From positions 114,575 to 178,574 of the forward strand of contig JAJCZB010000071.1 of NCBI GenBank assembly GCA_029262595.1: DNA of 64,000 nt, given 5' to 3'. Shown piece after piece: positions 1 through 9,171 of the stretch; position 1 is the first letter of the stretch, and every line of letters starts with the position of its first letter. The notes under the pieces are model-generated. The model was not told where the DNA came from. It ran no database searches and was given only the letters and a program-made list of their open reading frames with translations. The position numbers were made by a program, and so were the translations under genes. The stretch is from Candidatus Babelota bacterium. GTDB lineage: Bacteria; Babelota; Babeliae; Babelales; Vermiphilaceae.

Positions 1-2211
1 GTCGTAGTCTATATCAGGAGCGTCATCATCTTTTCCAATTCCCCATGTATCTCCTACTTTCACATCGGCCTTCAAGGGTAATGGAAGATCCCACCACGCG
101 AATTCCATAACATATTTCAGTGCGTGGGCTGCTTCGTTTGCATATTCTTCTTTCACCTCGATAACCACTTCATCGTGGACCTGCATGAGGAATTTTGCAC
201 CCCATTCAGGATGATTGGCAACGAAGTAGTAGAAGAAGAAATATATCTGAGCCTTGAGCACATCGGCCGCACTTCCTTGAACCATTGTATTCAAGATGGT
301 GCCGGGTGAGAGACTTCTGCGCTTTTTGTTCCAGTGACGCTTACGTCCAGAGAATGGAATAACGAATGAGCGGAGTCCGTGAACGAATTTCTCGGTGGAT
401 TCATCGTATCCTGATTCCCACAGAAATTTCAGCTCATCAATTTTCGGTAGTAGCCCTGCATAGTGATCAAAGAAATTGTTTCGAATTTCCACACATTCTT
501 CAAGAGGCAAACCCGTCATATGGTGCAGGAGCTTTGCAGATCCTCCGTAAAGCAGACCAAAGTTACAATTCTTGGCCAACCAGCGGAATTTCTTCGATCG
601 CTTGATAGCATCATTGGTTTCCTGGTGGATATCCCCGTCGTCATTGTAGATCTGAATCATCTTCTTCTCTTCAGCGATGACTGCAGCTACGCGGAGTTCA
701 ATCTGGCTCAAGTCAGCTACTATGAGTTTTTGCCCGTCGCGCTTGACGAAGGCGTCTCGTATAGCCTGGGCCATTTCATCTCTTGAGGGGATCTGCTGGA
801 CAGAACGTGTCCCCATTACGTGGCCAGGCGCGTCGATCTTATAGGATGTGAAACGCCCTGTGTCCGTTCCTGTGGAGTCGAAGCGGGCGAATTGTATCTC
901 TGTAGGGTAATCTTCACTCAATGGCTTCAGAAAGCTATTACGTATTGTTTTCAACGAATTGTAGTAAAGATACTTTCCAATAAACGGCGTACCCTTATAG
1001 TTCTCAAGAATCTTCTTACTGACGGAATAAAATTTCTTGGGTTCTGTTTCTCCCTTTTCCCGAGCTTTCTCACGTCGACTGAAGGATGTTTTATTCTCCA
1101 ATCGATCGTGTTCGTCAATGGTATTGAGGACATCGTATACAATTCGACTTACGTGTTCAGGACTGTTCGGATTGAAATCTGTAGATAGGGAAGGCACATC
1201 AGGATGATCTTCGTCTAACATGAACGCCATATTTCGAAGTTCGGTAGCATGATCCTCGATCATGATCTGAACTTTATCATGGAGATGCCCCATCTTAGGT
1301 CGATCGATTTTTATACCGGTTAGCTCGCAATCCATCAGAATTTGACGAACGCCTTGCTCGATCGTAGTCCACCACCCAAGTTTACGATTGTTCCACAATA
1401 CTCTGCGGAGTTTCTTATATAGGTCAAACATCCATTTGGCTGTTATCTTTTCGAGCTTCACTTCGAAAGCCAATAGGGTCTTGGCATCGGTTTCCATACG
1501 TTTGAGTCTGTTCTCTAAGTGCTTTTTGAAAGCCGCTGCTGGTATCTCAAAACGTAGAAATTTTTCCCTAAGTTGTTTCTTCTTCTCAGTGAACTGCTTT
1601 TTGGTTTCATAATTCTTCGTCTCTTCCATCCATTTGAAGAGATTGTCCAAGCGTTTCTTGCGGCGTTTCCGGATTCTTACTTCCAGTTGAGTCTTCGCAG
1701 TTTTGAGCTTGTTGTTCTTTATTTTCTGAGCTAGCTTCTTGATCTTTTGCCACTGGTCTACGGGACGATTTATACGACCGTCTTCACGCGCCCTTTCTCG
1801 TTCCTCTTTGAGACTGATCTTCATATGCTGTCGTAATAGATCATCAAAATCGAATTTAGATTCAGATTCATCGCCGGCGCCCCGGTTGTGATACATCCAA
1901 GCCATTACCTGAATATCGAATAACTGAATACGCCACGCTTCCATGGGCAGGACATAACGATCCAATATCTTGGTAACAGCGCTGGCGTTGTACATCACGC
2001 AGCGAAGGTTGCTTTGAAGAAAAGGTACGAACATTTTTATACTATGAGCCGAAGGCGAAAAATGGAAAGTTTGACCGTTCATGTGTACTGATATTTGAAG
2101 TAGTTCACATGTAAGATCACCTTCTGCACGATTCTGCAACATGTCCTTATCACAGGTGACATGTACAGTGAAAGCATTAGTGCTCTTGAATAATTTGTTG
2201 TAATCAATCAC
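1..2211 (-). CDS. polA: DNA polymerase, family A (pol I-like), C-terminus cut by window edge
   Basis: Replicative DNA polymerase; 737 residues are visible and the reading frame runs off the left edge. Motif A (DLSQIELRV, Asp near residue 500), the O-helix of motif B (R-x3-K-x3-F-x3-Y, Lys 547, Phe 551, Tyr 555) and motif C (QVHDEVV, His 679, Asp 680) are all present, so the polymerase active site looks intact. Phe at 551 corresponds to Phe762 of E. coli pol I. The N-terminal region sits where a 3'-5' exonuclease should be, but the usual DxE and NxxxD motifs are not recognisable. A Lys/Arg-rich charged insertion covers roughly residues 130-230. Start is GTG, with GGAG five bases upstream; an overlapping ATG is followed directly by TGA. 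It lies downstream of the SSB-like, primase and helicase genes in the same direction. Confidence 0.95.
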   Translation of the reverse strand, partial: MIDYNKLFKSTNAFTVHVTCDKDMLQNRAEGDLTCELLQISVHMNGQTFHFSPSAHSIKMFVPFLQSNLRCVMYNASAVTKILDRYVLPMEAWRIQLFDIQVMAWMYHNRGAGDESESKFDFDDLLRQHMKISLKEERERAREDGRINRPVDQWQKIKKLAQKIKNNKLKTAKTQLEVRIRKRRKKRLDNLFKWMEETKNYETKKQFTEKKKQLREKFLRFEIPAAAFKKHLENRLKRMETDAKTLLAFEVKLEKITAKWMFDLYKKLRRVLWNNRKLGWWTTIEQGVRQILMDCELTGIKIDRPKMGHLHDKVQIMIEDHATELRNMAFMLDEDHPDVPSLSTDFNPNSPEHVSRIVYDVLNTIDEHDRLENKTSFSRREKAREKGETEPKKFYSVSKKILENYKGTPFIGKYLYYNSLKTIRNSFLKPLSEDYPTEIQFARFDSTGTDTGRFTSYKIDAPGHVMGTRSVQQIPSRDEMAQAIRDAFVKRDGQKLIVADLSQIELRVAAVIAEEKKMIQIYNDDGDIHQETNDAIKRSKKFRWLAKNCNFGLLYGGSAKLLHHMTGLPLEECVEIRNNFFDHYAGLLPKIDELKFLWESGYDESTEKFVHGLRSFVIPFSGRKRHWNKKRRSLSPGTILNTMVQGSAADVLKAQIYFFFYYFVANHPEWGAKFLMQVHDEVVIEVKEEYANEAAHALKYVMEFAWWDLPLPLKADVKVGDTWGIGKDDDAPDIDYD

Positions 2212-2226
2212 ATGAACTCCAAAGTA

Positions 2227-2255
2227 AAGGGGTCGACAACGATTGCCGACCCCTT
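2227..2255 (-). terminator. Hairpin between the SSB-like gene and polA
   Basis: A perfect 9-bp inverted repeat (AAGGGGTCG / CGACCCCTT, 11-nt loop) lies between the two genes. On the minus transcript it is followed by a short T-containing stretch and then directly by the polA Shine-Dalgarno. It may be a leaky terminator, an attenuator or an mRNA-stabilising hairpin. Confidence 0.5.
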
Positions 2256-2264
2256 ATTTGGTCT

Positions 2265-3977
2265 TTAATCCATAGCCGCCAATTCTTCAGCCGTTGGATC
2301 GAAAGCGGATTTACCGCTTGTTTTCTTTACTGTTTTTTTGGCAACCGTCTTCTTGGCAGCCGTTTTGGGTTTTGACACCGTTTTCTTAGCTACCTTCTTA
2401 GAAGCCTTTTTGGCGACCTTCTTTGAGGCTTTCTTCGGAGAAGACTTAGGTGCTGACGCCCATTGCTTCTTATGAATGGTCTTCATAGCAGGTGTCATTT
2501 CATAAGCATCGTGATCACCGTCCTCGTCAAGCACAGGCTCACCGGTTTCGGCATCATAAATATGCCCTTCTATGTCTACGAAGTTACCTTCACAATCTGT
2601 AAGCTTTACAATGGGCTCACGAGTACCATTGTCAAAGTTTACGTAACGCAGATCCTCATTGGCCGGATCCACATCAATACCTGTAACTTTGTTTCCAGGA
2701 GATACTACTTCGGCATCGATGACCTTTTCGTCGGGTTCTTCTTCGATAATCTCGGCTTCAACCTCCTCGACTTCAGATTCTCCTTCGACTTCAGCTTCAG
2801 CCGAAACAATATCGTCTTCCAACGACCCGCTTTCAACTTCTTCAAAAGCTTTATCTCCGAAAACAGAATCTTCGTCATCAAATCGAGCCGTATCTTCCTC
2901 GGTCATTTGTACGGTTTCACCGGTAGGTTCTCCGTCTTCGTTGTATTGGTTGCCTTCAGCGTCAAGTAGTCCGTATTCTCCAAAATCGAGAACCTTTGGT
3001 GTTTCTTCAACGGCTTCAGCTTCAACCGAAGCGATTTCATCTTCAAGACCGCTACCGCTGTCGGCTCCAAAGATGTCGTCACCATATCCGCCATCACCGA
3101 GATCAATGTCGCTGAGATCTGTTGCGTTGGACATAGCAGCCCCTGCAGGCAGACCTGTTTCTTTCCAACTTGAGTGCGCTTGGGCAATTTGGCAATGCGC
3201 CTTGATAACCTTATCCGCATCCGTTGCGTCCATTGCTGGATACAAAGTCATTGCGTTTTTCGGTACAAGATTATTTTTCTCAGCGTCGTTGTTTTTCTTC
3301 AGATACCCCATAAGGAGGTTCTTCGGCATGAGTGGTTTCTCAGCATTCAACACCCAAGCGTTACCTATACTCTTAGCGTCCGTTTTGTAACGTTTGGCTG
3401 TAAACTGTGTTCCAATCGCTGTGCCATGCTTCTTGAAGTGTGAAACGATAACCGGAAGAATCATTTCTTCCATGACATTTTGTTGATGTCCGTAGGGCCG
3501 TAACTCTAGGAGATTGAGATATGGTCCTTTTACCTCTTCCCCGTTTTTACCAACACCTTGGTATGGACGAATGAGTAATGGGACGATTAGAACGGCGTCC
3601 AACTTATTTATCGCATAGCCGGTATTGGCGTCAATGTCAGAATCGCAGAAAGAGCACTTTCCACCTTTGATGGGTAAGGGCTCATCGGACATCTCTTCCT
3701 TTTTGAAATCAAAACCGTAGGCGAATTTACCACAGCGATGAATTACTTTGTCCGCAAAGGTTTGACCATTACCTTTTGCTATTGATCCAACAATTGTCGA
3801 ATGTGCTGTCAGGAAGAAGGGTTCACCACAGACAACAACATCACGATGCATCTGTCCTGTTCCCGGTTTCCCAATATAAAAGTTGAAACGATGTTCATGC
3901 CCTGGATATTTCACCCCGTAAGCATTCTCAGCGTTCTTTTCACCAATGGCGCGTACTGCGCTCAACATCTTAGCCAT
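2265..3977 (-). CDS. Possible single-stranded DNA-binding protein with zinc-like site and Lys/Ala tail
   Basis: 570 residues in three parts. The globular N-terminal part (about 1-270) has a H80-x-C82...C108-x2-C111 set that could bind one zinc. A very acidic Glu/Asp-rich middle follows (about 270-450). The C-terminal tail is built from repeated KKxxKK / AKK blocks like histone H1 tails and ends in a short acidic tip. It sits between primase and DNA polymerase, where phages often encode their SSB; T4 gp32 also has a zinc site and an acidic tail. That assignment is inference from layout and position. The ATG chosen overlaps the primase stop by 8 bases and has GAGGAG upstream; an earlier in-frame ATG 36 bases upstream has no good site. 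Confidence 0.55.
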   Translation of the reverse strand: MAKMLSAVRAIGEKNAENAYGVKYPGHEHRFNFYIGKPGTGQMHRDVVVCGEPFFLTAHSTIVGSIAKGNGQTFADKVIHRCGKFAYGFDFKKEEMSDEPLPIKGGKCSFCDSDIDANTGYAINKLDAVLIVPLLIRPYQGVGKNGEEVKGPYLNLLELRPYGHQQNVMEEMILPVIVSHFKKHGTAIGTQFTAKRYKTDAKSIGNAWVLNAEKPLMPKNLLMGYLKKNNDAEKNNLVPKNAMTLYPAMDATDADKVIKAHCQIAQAHSSWKETGLPAGAAMSNATDLSDIDLGDGGYGDDIFGADSGSGLEDEIASVEAEAVEETPKVLDFGEYGLLDAEGNQYNEDGEPTGETVQMTEEDTARFDDEDSVFGDKAFEEVESGSLEDDIVSAEAEVEGESEVEEVEAEIIEEEPDEKVIDAEVVSPGNKVTGIDVDPANEDLRYVNFDNGTREPIVKLTDCEGNFVDIEGHIYDAETGEPVLDEDGDHDAYEMTPAMKTIHKKQWASAPKSSPKKASKKVAKKASKKVAKKTVSKPKTAAKKTVAKKTVKKTSGKSAFDPTAEELAAMD

Positions 3978-4992
3978 CGTTGCTATCTCCTCGTCGAATA
4001 AAGGTTTGGGCACTATCCACCGTGGATACGAGTCCCATTATTTCTTCTTTTGACATTTCTTTTGGATCCTTTGTCATTAGCACATGTAAAGAATGGCACT
4101 TGACTCCGTATTCCGCCAGAAGGGGTTTTGCTTGCATTGCCAACTTTAAACCTGCTCCATCTGGATCAGGCAATGCATAAACTTTTTCGGTAAAGCTGGA
4201 AAGGAAGTTTGCTTGTAACGGGGACATAGAAGATCCCGCACAAGCTATTCCGAATAGTCCAATCATACTTAGATGCATCACGTCCAGCTCTCCCTCACAT
4301 AAGAACACATGTGTGTCCTCATCAATCTCAGGAAGAAACCAGGAGCCATACAGATGCGCTGTTTGACTAAGCGGGCATGGGTACCAATATTTCGGCCCTT
4401 GGGTATGTACCAAGGGTCGGTATTTGATTCCTACGCACGTTTTACCATCCAGTGCGAAGTATGGTATGAGGATCCCGGTTCTTCTAATTCCCAGTTCTAT
4501 TGCACACTCAGCAGGTTCGGCGTTAGAGCGTATGCCGTACTTTAGGGCAGTTGCAAGATCTACGCCTTTGCTCTCAATAAATTGTTTGTTGGGTGGCAAT
4601 TTGAACTGAGCTAACGTCTCAGTGTAATCCTTGTCATCCTCTGCCTCTTCGGCCTTATTTTCCTTTTTTCTACCTAAGAGCCCTATTCTGGGCGTTTCTT
4701 TATTTTCGCTATCTGCGAAGTCTTCTATCAGGCTATCTGCCTGCGTGAATCGTACCAGCTCATCTAAGAATTTCAAGAGCGGATAGGGTTTTTCTGAGCA
4801 GGTATAACACCTTGCAAAACTGATCCCTTCCTCATCTACCGATATTGTCAATGAGGGGCTTGAGTCCACATTGTTTGAGTGCGCTTCTGTGTAAGGAGCC
4901 ATGGGGCACTTACACTTCAGCCACTTACCGGAACCTTTTGGGCGGAATCCAAAGTGTCTCTCCCAGAGATCTTTGAGTTTATCCCGCTCCAT
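3970..4992 (-). CDS. DnaG-type DNA primase (zinc finger plus Toprim)
   Basis: Makes RNA primers at the fork. The N-terminus carries a zinc-binding set (C27-x-C29...H38...C62-x2-C65) like the T7 gp4 and DnaG primase fingers. A Toprim domain follows, with the acidic signature LCEGELDVM (Glu 233) and a DPD motif (Asp 276, Asp 278) for metal binding. At 340 residues it is a primase-only protein; the helicase is a separate gene immediately upstream, unlike the fused T7 gp4. Start and stop overlap by one base with the helicase gene (TAATG), suggesting translational coupling. Confidence 0.9.
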   Translation of the reverse strand: MERDKLKDLWERHFGFRPKGSGKWLKCKCPMAPYTEAHSNNVDSSPSLTISVDEEGISFARCYTCSEKPYPLLKFLDELVRFTQADSLIEDFADSENKETPRIGLLGRKKENKAEEAEDDKDYTETLAQFKLPPNKQFIESKGVDLATALKYGIRSNAEPAECAIELGIRRTGILIPYFALDGKTCVGIKYRPLVHTQGPKYWYPCPLSQTAHLYGSWFLPEIDEDTHVFLCEGELDVMHLSMIGLFGIACAGSSMSPLQANFLSSFTEKVYALPDPDGAGLKLAMQAKPLLAEYGVKCHSLHVLMTKDPKEMSKEEIMGLVSTVDSAQTFIRRGDSNDG

Positions 4993-6386
4993 TAGGCTAA
5001 GTCTTTTGCAAGTTTCTTAGCGTTGGGACTGAGCGGTGTTTGTTTACGTTCTTCATCTGATTTATCCTCCTTAGATTGAACTCCGATATATTTGAAGTCT
5101 GCATTTACAACGTCGAAATTGTATACCAAACCTTCTTTCGAATTTGAGGCATCGCGGGCTTTGAAGCCTGTGAAAACAATACCTTCTTTGTGTTCTTTTC
5201 CTTCTTGTCGCATAGCCCACATGAACGCGGACCATTTGAAAAAAGCATCACCATGAGCTATACCTGATCTGCGCTGTCCACCATATCGATTGAAGTGTGA
5301 GGTATAGAGACAGGCGCATCCTCTTCGAAATAGAACAGGTCGAAGATTCCGCATGAGGTTGTCCACTTGTGGAGCTGCAATATCCCCGGTTTCTTTACTC
5401 GGCATGGCTAAGTTTACGATGGTGTCAACACAGGCTACTTCAATACTGTGTTCTGCCAATACACGATCTAGATCAATCAGCGATGTGCAGCTTGTTGGAC
5501 CACCGACAAATAGATTCTTCCGTAAATTTTCAGCGGCTTCTCCTTTCATCCATCGCTTGTATTTTTTGAACTGTTCGTTTTCCAATTTTCCTTTGATTAC
5601 ACCGTCATAACTTACTCCAGCCAACATGGCAGCAATACGCCGTCTGAGATCCAAGCTATCCATTTCACTAGAGTATAGGAAAGTAGGTACATTGGCATTA
5701 GCGGCCATATGAGCTGCACAGTACGCCAATACGAATGTTTTCTTCACACCCGGAGAACCGATCATCCCATAAGCATAGCCTTTTTGTAGGTGATTGAAGG
5801 GTTCTGATAGTTCGAAGAAAGGCAGTGGAATACCGCTCAGTTTTCCGTCTCGTAGATCGCGGTAATTTGCAAGAAGATCGTCTGTTTGAAATTCTTCCAC
5901 ACGATCAACGTCATCTGCGCTTAGCGCCGTTATCTCAGTAACGCAGTCGCGCATTATTTCAGCAATTCGAAGGACGTCTTTGTTTGAGCTGAGGATATCC
6001 CGCTCTTCAAGAATTCCTTCCATCTGCTGTAGTCCAACCATGGCGTGTTCAGCCCGCTTATGGTTGTGTAATTGTTCAACAATTTCTTCGGCTGAAAATG
6101 AAGTAGCTTTCTCGGCAGGAAGCCGGAAACTTTCGTACTCTTGTTGAATATGTGCCCAGGGAGGACCATTACCATGTCTGCTGACATAGTCTGTTATGGT
6201 TTGATACACCTCTCGATACATCTTCCGTCGTTTTTTCACCTGCTGTTTTTCGGCGTAGGTGCCGTCAGCTATGAAATAATTCTCTGATGGAAGTAGATCT
6301 TCTTTGAAACCAGACCGAATGATTTCGCTAGGATTGTTCGCTAGAGCGATCAATGCCGTAATGGCGAAGTCATCCACTAACGCCAT
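4992..6386 (-). CDS. DnaB/RecA-fold replicative helicase with atypical Walker A
   Basis: 464-residue hexameric-helicase-like ATPase. A helical N-terminal domain of about 170 residues precedes a RecA fold. The P-loop at residues 210-217 reads GSPGVKKT, so the usual Gly before the catalytic Lys is Lys. Walker B is the hydrophobic strand ending at Asp 321 (VACVDT). A conserved TSH-type motif (LYTSHFNRYGG) and a basic stretch follow, as in DnaB C-terminal domains. It ends in a basic tail. It is coupled to the primase gene, so it is most likely the fork helicase. GGGAG lies upstream of the ATG. Confidence 0.88.
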   Translation of the reverse strand: MALVDDFAITALIALANNPSEIIRSGFKEDLLPSENYFIADGTYAEKQQVKKRRKMYREVYQTITDYVSRHGNGPPWAHIQQEYESFRLPAEKATSFSAEEIVEQLHNHKRAEHAMVGLQQMEGILEERDILSSNKDVLRIAEIMRDCVTEITALSADDVDRVEEFQTDDLLANYRDLRDGKLSGIPLPFFELSEPFNHLQKGYAYGMIGSPGVKKTFVLAYCAAHMAANANVPTFLYSSEMDSLDLRRRIAAMLAGVSYDGVIKGKLENEQFKKYKRWMKGEAAENLRKNLFVGGPTSCTSLIDLDRVLAEHSIEVACVDTIVNLAMPSKETGDIAAPQVDNLMRNLRPVLFRRGCACLYTSHFNRYGGQRRSGIAHGDAFFKWSAFMWAMRQEGKEHKEGIVFTGFKARDASNSKEGLVYNFDVVNADFKYIGVQSKEDKSDEERKQTPLSPNAKKLAKDLA

Positions 6387-6455
6387 CGGCGTCTCCCGTT
6401 TGGTAATTTATTTATTGCGTCTTTTGCCAGTACGCGGAAGGACGAAGATACGCGA

Positions 6456-6899
6456 TTACTCTTCGACGTCAACATCTTTTTCGGCTGTTGGCTGAGGAGA
6501 CGTATTCTTACTGAAATTTGTTCGAAATTTTTCTCTGATGTATTCGTGTGACCGGCCAAGAGCTTCGCACACATCATAATTATTGACAGCATCAGGCCAC
6601 TCTATTTCCTTATGGGCGAAGAGCATAGCTGTTTGCCGGATGATACGTTCAGGGAGCTCCGGATAGGTTTCTCGCAAGCTCGTCACATACAGCCGAACAA
6701 AGGCTACGTCCGCTGAGAAAGCTGTTTGTTCGCGTGGAGGGCACGCCTTGTGTAGTCGCTTCACCAACGCACTATATTGGGTAGGTGCGTCAGAACCGAG
6801 CGGATTGTTTTTGAGTGTGGGTTTCTTTTTACGTTTGGCAGCGCGTCTGGCGCTATTTTTCTCTTGTTCTGAATTGGATTCATTCAGTAGACCGGACAT
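6456..6899 (-). CDS. Unknown basic protein upstream of the helicase
   Basis: 147 residues if the ATG with AGGA five bases upstream is used; that ATG lies just after the preceding gene's stop. A longer form from a TTG would overlap the previous gene by 89 bases and has no clear ribosome site. The N-terminal third is very basic (RRAAKRKKKP), the middle is helical, and the end is acidic (EKDVDVEE). I recognise no family. Directly in front of the helicase it could be a helicase-loading or replication accessory factor, but nothing in the sequence proves it. Confidence 0.7.
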   Translation of the reverse strand: MSGLLNESNSEQEKNSARRAAKRKKKPTLKNNPLGSDAPTQYSALVKRLHKACPPREQTAFSADVAFVRLYVTSLRETYPELPERIIRQTAMLFAHKEIEWPDAVNNYDVCEALGRSHEYIREKFRTNFSKNTSPQPTAEKDVDVEE

Positions 6900-6906
6900 C
6901 TTCTTC

Positions 6907-7557
6907 CTAAATGTTTCGGACAATGTGCAACCTCCAATCGGGGTGACTGAATATCCATGTTCGGTCAGTTGTTTCAAGATCCTGTTGTACGCCAAATGTA
7001 ATGTATGGCGGGAATACTCGCATTACATCGAATATCCAAAGTACAGGTATACCGAAACTTCTATCTGAGCAGTATTTCCAACGACCCTCTTTGTGATCAA
7101 AGAATATGGAACTGGTTCTCTTATCCATTTCTCGTGGAACAAAGGCCAGCATATCATCGGGATCTGCCATAATTTTGCTTTTATGATCAAAATTCTCGGC
7201 TTCGATATCAACCCATTCTTCACCTTCTTCTTCGATTTCTATGTTTACCATTTCTTTACGCCAGTAGATTGCGGATTCTAAGAAGGGATTGTCTTCTGGA
7301 CCATAAGCGTAATTAGTCAACATCCAATCAACCCCAGCGTTGATGTTCCTGGACGTGGCTCCGGTGCAACTGAAGGTATCTATTCCGAATAAAGCCCGCT
7401 GAGGGGGTTTGAGGGAAGTTTCACGTATTTTTGTACGCTGCCCGGCCTTCGCTCTTTGATAGAGGTGGGCCAGGCTTCCACGTACAGTATTGATGTCGCA
7501 ACAATAGAGATTAGAGAGCTTCTTCAGAAGTTTGTCATGTTCCGAATCAAAGCTCAT
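6907..7557 (-). CDS. Unknown protein, replication block
   Basis: 216 residues with no recognised family. The N-terminal 35 residues look helical (LLKKLSNLYCCDINTVRGSLAHLYQRAK), and an acidic strip (IEIEEEGEEW) is in the centre. Trp, Phe and Tyr are frequent in the last third, suggesting a folded domain. Its ATG overlaps the stop of the preceding small gene (ATGA), so the two are probably translated together. Confidence 0.8.
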   Translation of the reverse strand: MSFDSEHDKLLKKLSNLYCCDINTVRGSLAHLYQRAKAGQRTKIRETSLKPPQRALFGIDTFSCTGATSRNINAGVDWMLTNYAYGPEDNPFLESAIYWRKEMVNIEIEEEGEEWVDIEAENFDHKSKIMADPDDMLAFVPREMDKRTSSIFFDHKEGRWKYCSDRSFGIPVLWIFDVMRVFPPYITFGVQQDLETTDRTWIFSHPDWRLHIVRNI

Positions 7558-7748
7558 TCTTTACCTCTCTTTGCGATTTTTTCTTGTTCTACCCGGTTCA
7601 GAATATAGCGAACAAAATCAATCTGCAAACCGATTTCTTCCGCAATTTGTTCCGGTTCTTTTTTAGACCACATAGTGTGAAGCTTACGAGCTTCGACATG
7701 CCCTATTCTGTATACGCTACCGGTAGGGGATGTCCACCGAATTGCCAT
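7554..7748 (-). CDS. Small protein with helix-turn-helix-like segment
   Basis: 64 residues. The central part (SKKEPEQIAEEIGLQ followed by a second helix) has the spacing of a helix-turn-helix, which suggests DNA binding, but it is too short for a firm call. It sits three bases after the gene upstream and overlaps the next one by four bases. Confidence 0.7.
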   Translation of the reverse strand: MAIRWTSPTGSVYRIGHVEARKLHTMWSKKEPEQIAEEIGLQIDFVRYILNRVEQEKIAKRGKE

Positions 7749-7751
7749 CCC

Positions 7752-8336
7752 TTATTTTTTGACCGTGACGCGCAAGTTATACTCATCATCCGCGACGGTA
7801 GCAATCTTCTTGTCAATCTTCTTATTCTTTACCGCAGCTTTGAGAGCAGTTTTGTTGATGTCAATTTTGAGGTATTCCTTACCTAGCTTACCGTAGTATT
7901 CCTCAGGTTTGATGTGTATCTCCAAAGGCGGTTGACCTTTCTTCACCATTCGGAATTGGACAACCAATCCGGTAGGACTCTCCAGATCAATTTCTGGGAA
8001 ATCCTGACCCTTGCCACCGGCTGCACGCATGATGCGTTCCATTTCGACACGGATTTTGTCACGATTGGTGCTGACCTCTTTGATCTGCTTTTTTATTTCA
8101 TCTTGCTTGGTGTAGAGCTTTTCAAGTTTACTGCCTTTGAGCAACTTCTTGATCTCTACATCATTTTCCTGAAGCTGGTCCTCTAAGCGGGTTTCAGCGT
8201 CAACCAGAGCCCCAACTACGTCATCGCACGCTTCGGCTGCAGCTTGCGGATCTGATTTCTTCTTGGCCAATACGGCTAATGCTTTTTCAACATTGGGTAG
8301 TCCATTACCGTTGGACTTAACTACTTTCTTTCCCAT
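7752..8336 (-). CDS. Unknown coiled-coil protein
   Basis: 194 residues. Residues about 45-105 form a charged, heptad-like coiled coil (LEDQLQENDVEIKKLL...). A mixed alpha/beta C-terminal part with many Lys follows. Chosen start is the ATG with GGAGG nine bases upstream rather than an ATG 24 bases earlier. Function unknown; its place among replication genes suggests a DNA-metabolism partner. Confidence 0.78.
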   Translation of the reverse strand: MGKKVVKSNGNGLPNVEKALAVLAKKKSDPQAAAEACDDVVGALVDAETRLEDQLQENDVEIKKLLKGSKLEKLYTKQDEIKKQIKEVSTNRDKIRVEMERIMRAAGGKGQDFPEIDLESPTGLVVQFRMVKKGQPPLEIHIKPEEYYGKLGKEYLKIDINKTALKAAVKNKKIDKKIATVADDEYNLRVTVKK

Positions 8337-8338
8337 TC

Positions 8339-8878
8339 TTAAATTCCTCCAAACATCCAAAAACCGTCAGTGTACATCCCGACTTTTCTATTTATTGCGC
8401 CTTCGGTTACCCAGGTGGCAATCTTTGCCAATTCCTGAACACACGAGTCAGCGTCATCACGGAGTCCGGACTCCAATTTTGGATAAACTACCGTGTCATC
8501 GTTGTTTACTTTTTCACAGCGCCAAGCATTGGAGTTCCAGAGGGACTCGGGTAAGTGTTTGACTACCCATTTGATGTCCCAGACAACCTCATTGCCGAAT
8601 ATGGCTTCGATATCGGTACGCCCACGTTGAAAAGCCTTTCGTCTGTGTTTGATGAAATACACGATATCGTTTCCATCACCTGGCGCCATATGAAACATTT
8701 CATGAGTATCCCCTAACCAATCTGCTTGATTCTGGGTATTCGCGTAAAGTTTCATTAGAGCGGAATCGTATGCCGGAAGATCAATCAACATACCCGGCGT
8801 CTTCAACCATTCTTTCACGCTGAACCGAATACGCCCGTCATCTAAGTAATAAAGGTCAGGGCGTTGTTTCCGTCGCAT
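8339..8878 (-). CDS. Unknown protein, replication block
   Basis: 179 residues, rich in Trp, Tyr, Asp and Arg, apparently a single globular domain. No known catalytic motif recognised. The start used is the ATG just after GGGGAGG; an ATG 21 bases upstream has no site. It overlaps the previous gene by 23 bases. Confidence 0.75.
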   Translation of the reverse strand: MRRKQRPDLYYLDDGRIRFSVKEWLKTPGMLIDLPAYDSALMKLYANTQNQADWLGDTHEMFHMAPGDGNDIVYFIKHRRKAFQRGRTDIEAIFGNEVVWDIKWVVKHLPESLWNSNAWRCEKVNNDDTVVYPKLESGLRDDADSCVQELAKIATWVTEGAINRKVGMYTDGFWMFGGI

Positions 8879-9122
8879 ATTCCTCCCCGTATTCACCATT
8901 TGCTATATTTCGGAGCATTTTATTTCGAACCGCGGCTCTCGTTTTTTCTGTTCCGGGAATCCCGATCGATGATGAATGCCGATTCTTCACTATTTTCCTT
9001 TCGGCGTCCTCGATGTAATAAGCATAAGCGACTTGCTCGATCGTGATATTCGGTAACCAACCCTCTAGAACTTTTCCTTCATGTCCGTACATGATTACAT
9101 AATGCCGTTTTCGATAGTCCAT
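8856..9122 (-). CDS. Unknown small basic protein
   Basis: 88 residues, basic, with an N-terminal YRKRHYVIMYGHEGK stretch. No family recognised. GGGAGGAAA stands directly before the ATG. It is the first gene after the 118-base gap that holds a long hairpin. Confidence 0.75.
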   Translation of the reverse strand: MDYRKRHYVIMYGHEGKVLEGWLPNITIEQVAYAYYIEDAERKIVKNRHSSSIGIPGTEKTRAAVRNKMLRNIANGEYGEEYATETTP

Positions 9123-9171
9123 TTTCCTCCCAAAGTAAAAATGAAATACAATTCTGTTTCCTAGTCAACGG

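Noticed and set aside
2659..3390. Plus-strand Ser-rich frame of 243 codons
   Set aside because: Antisense shadow of the acidic region of the SSB-like gene; Ser-rich text is the mirror of Glu/Asp codons.
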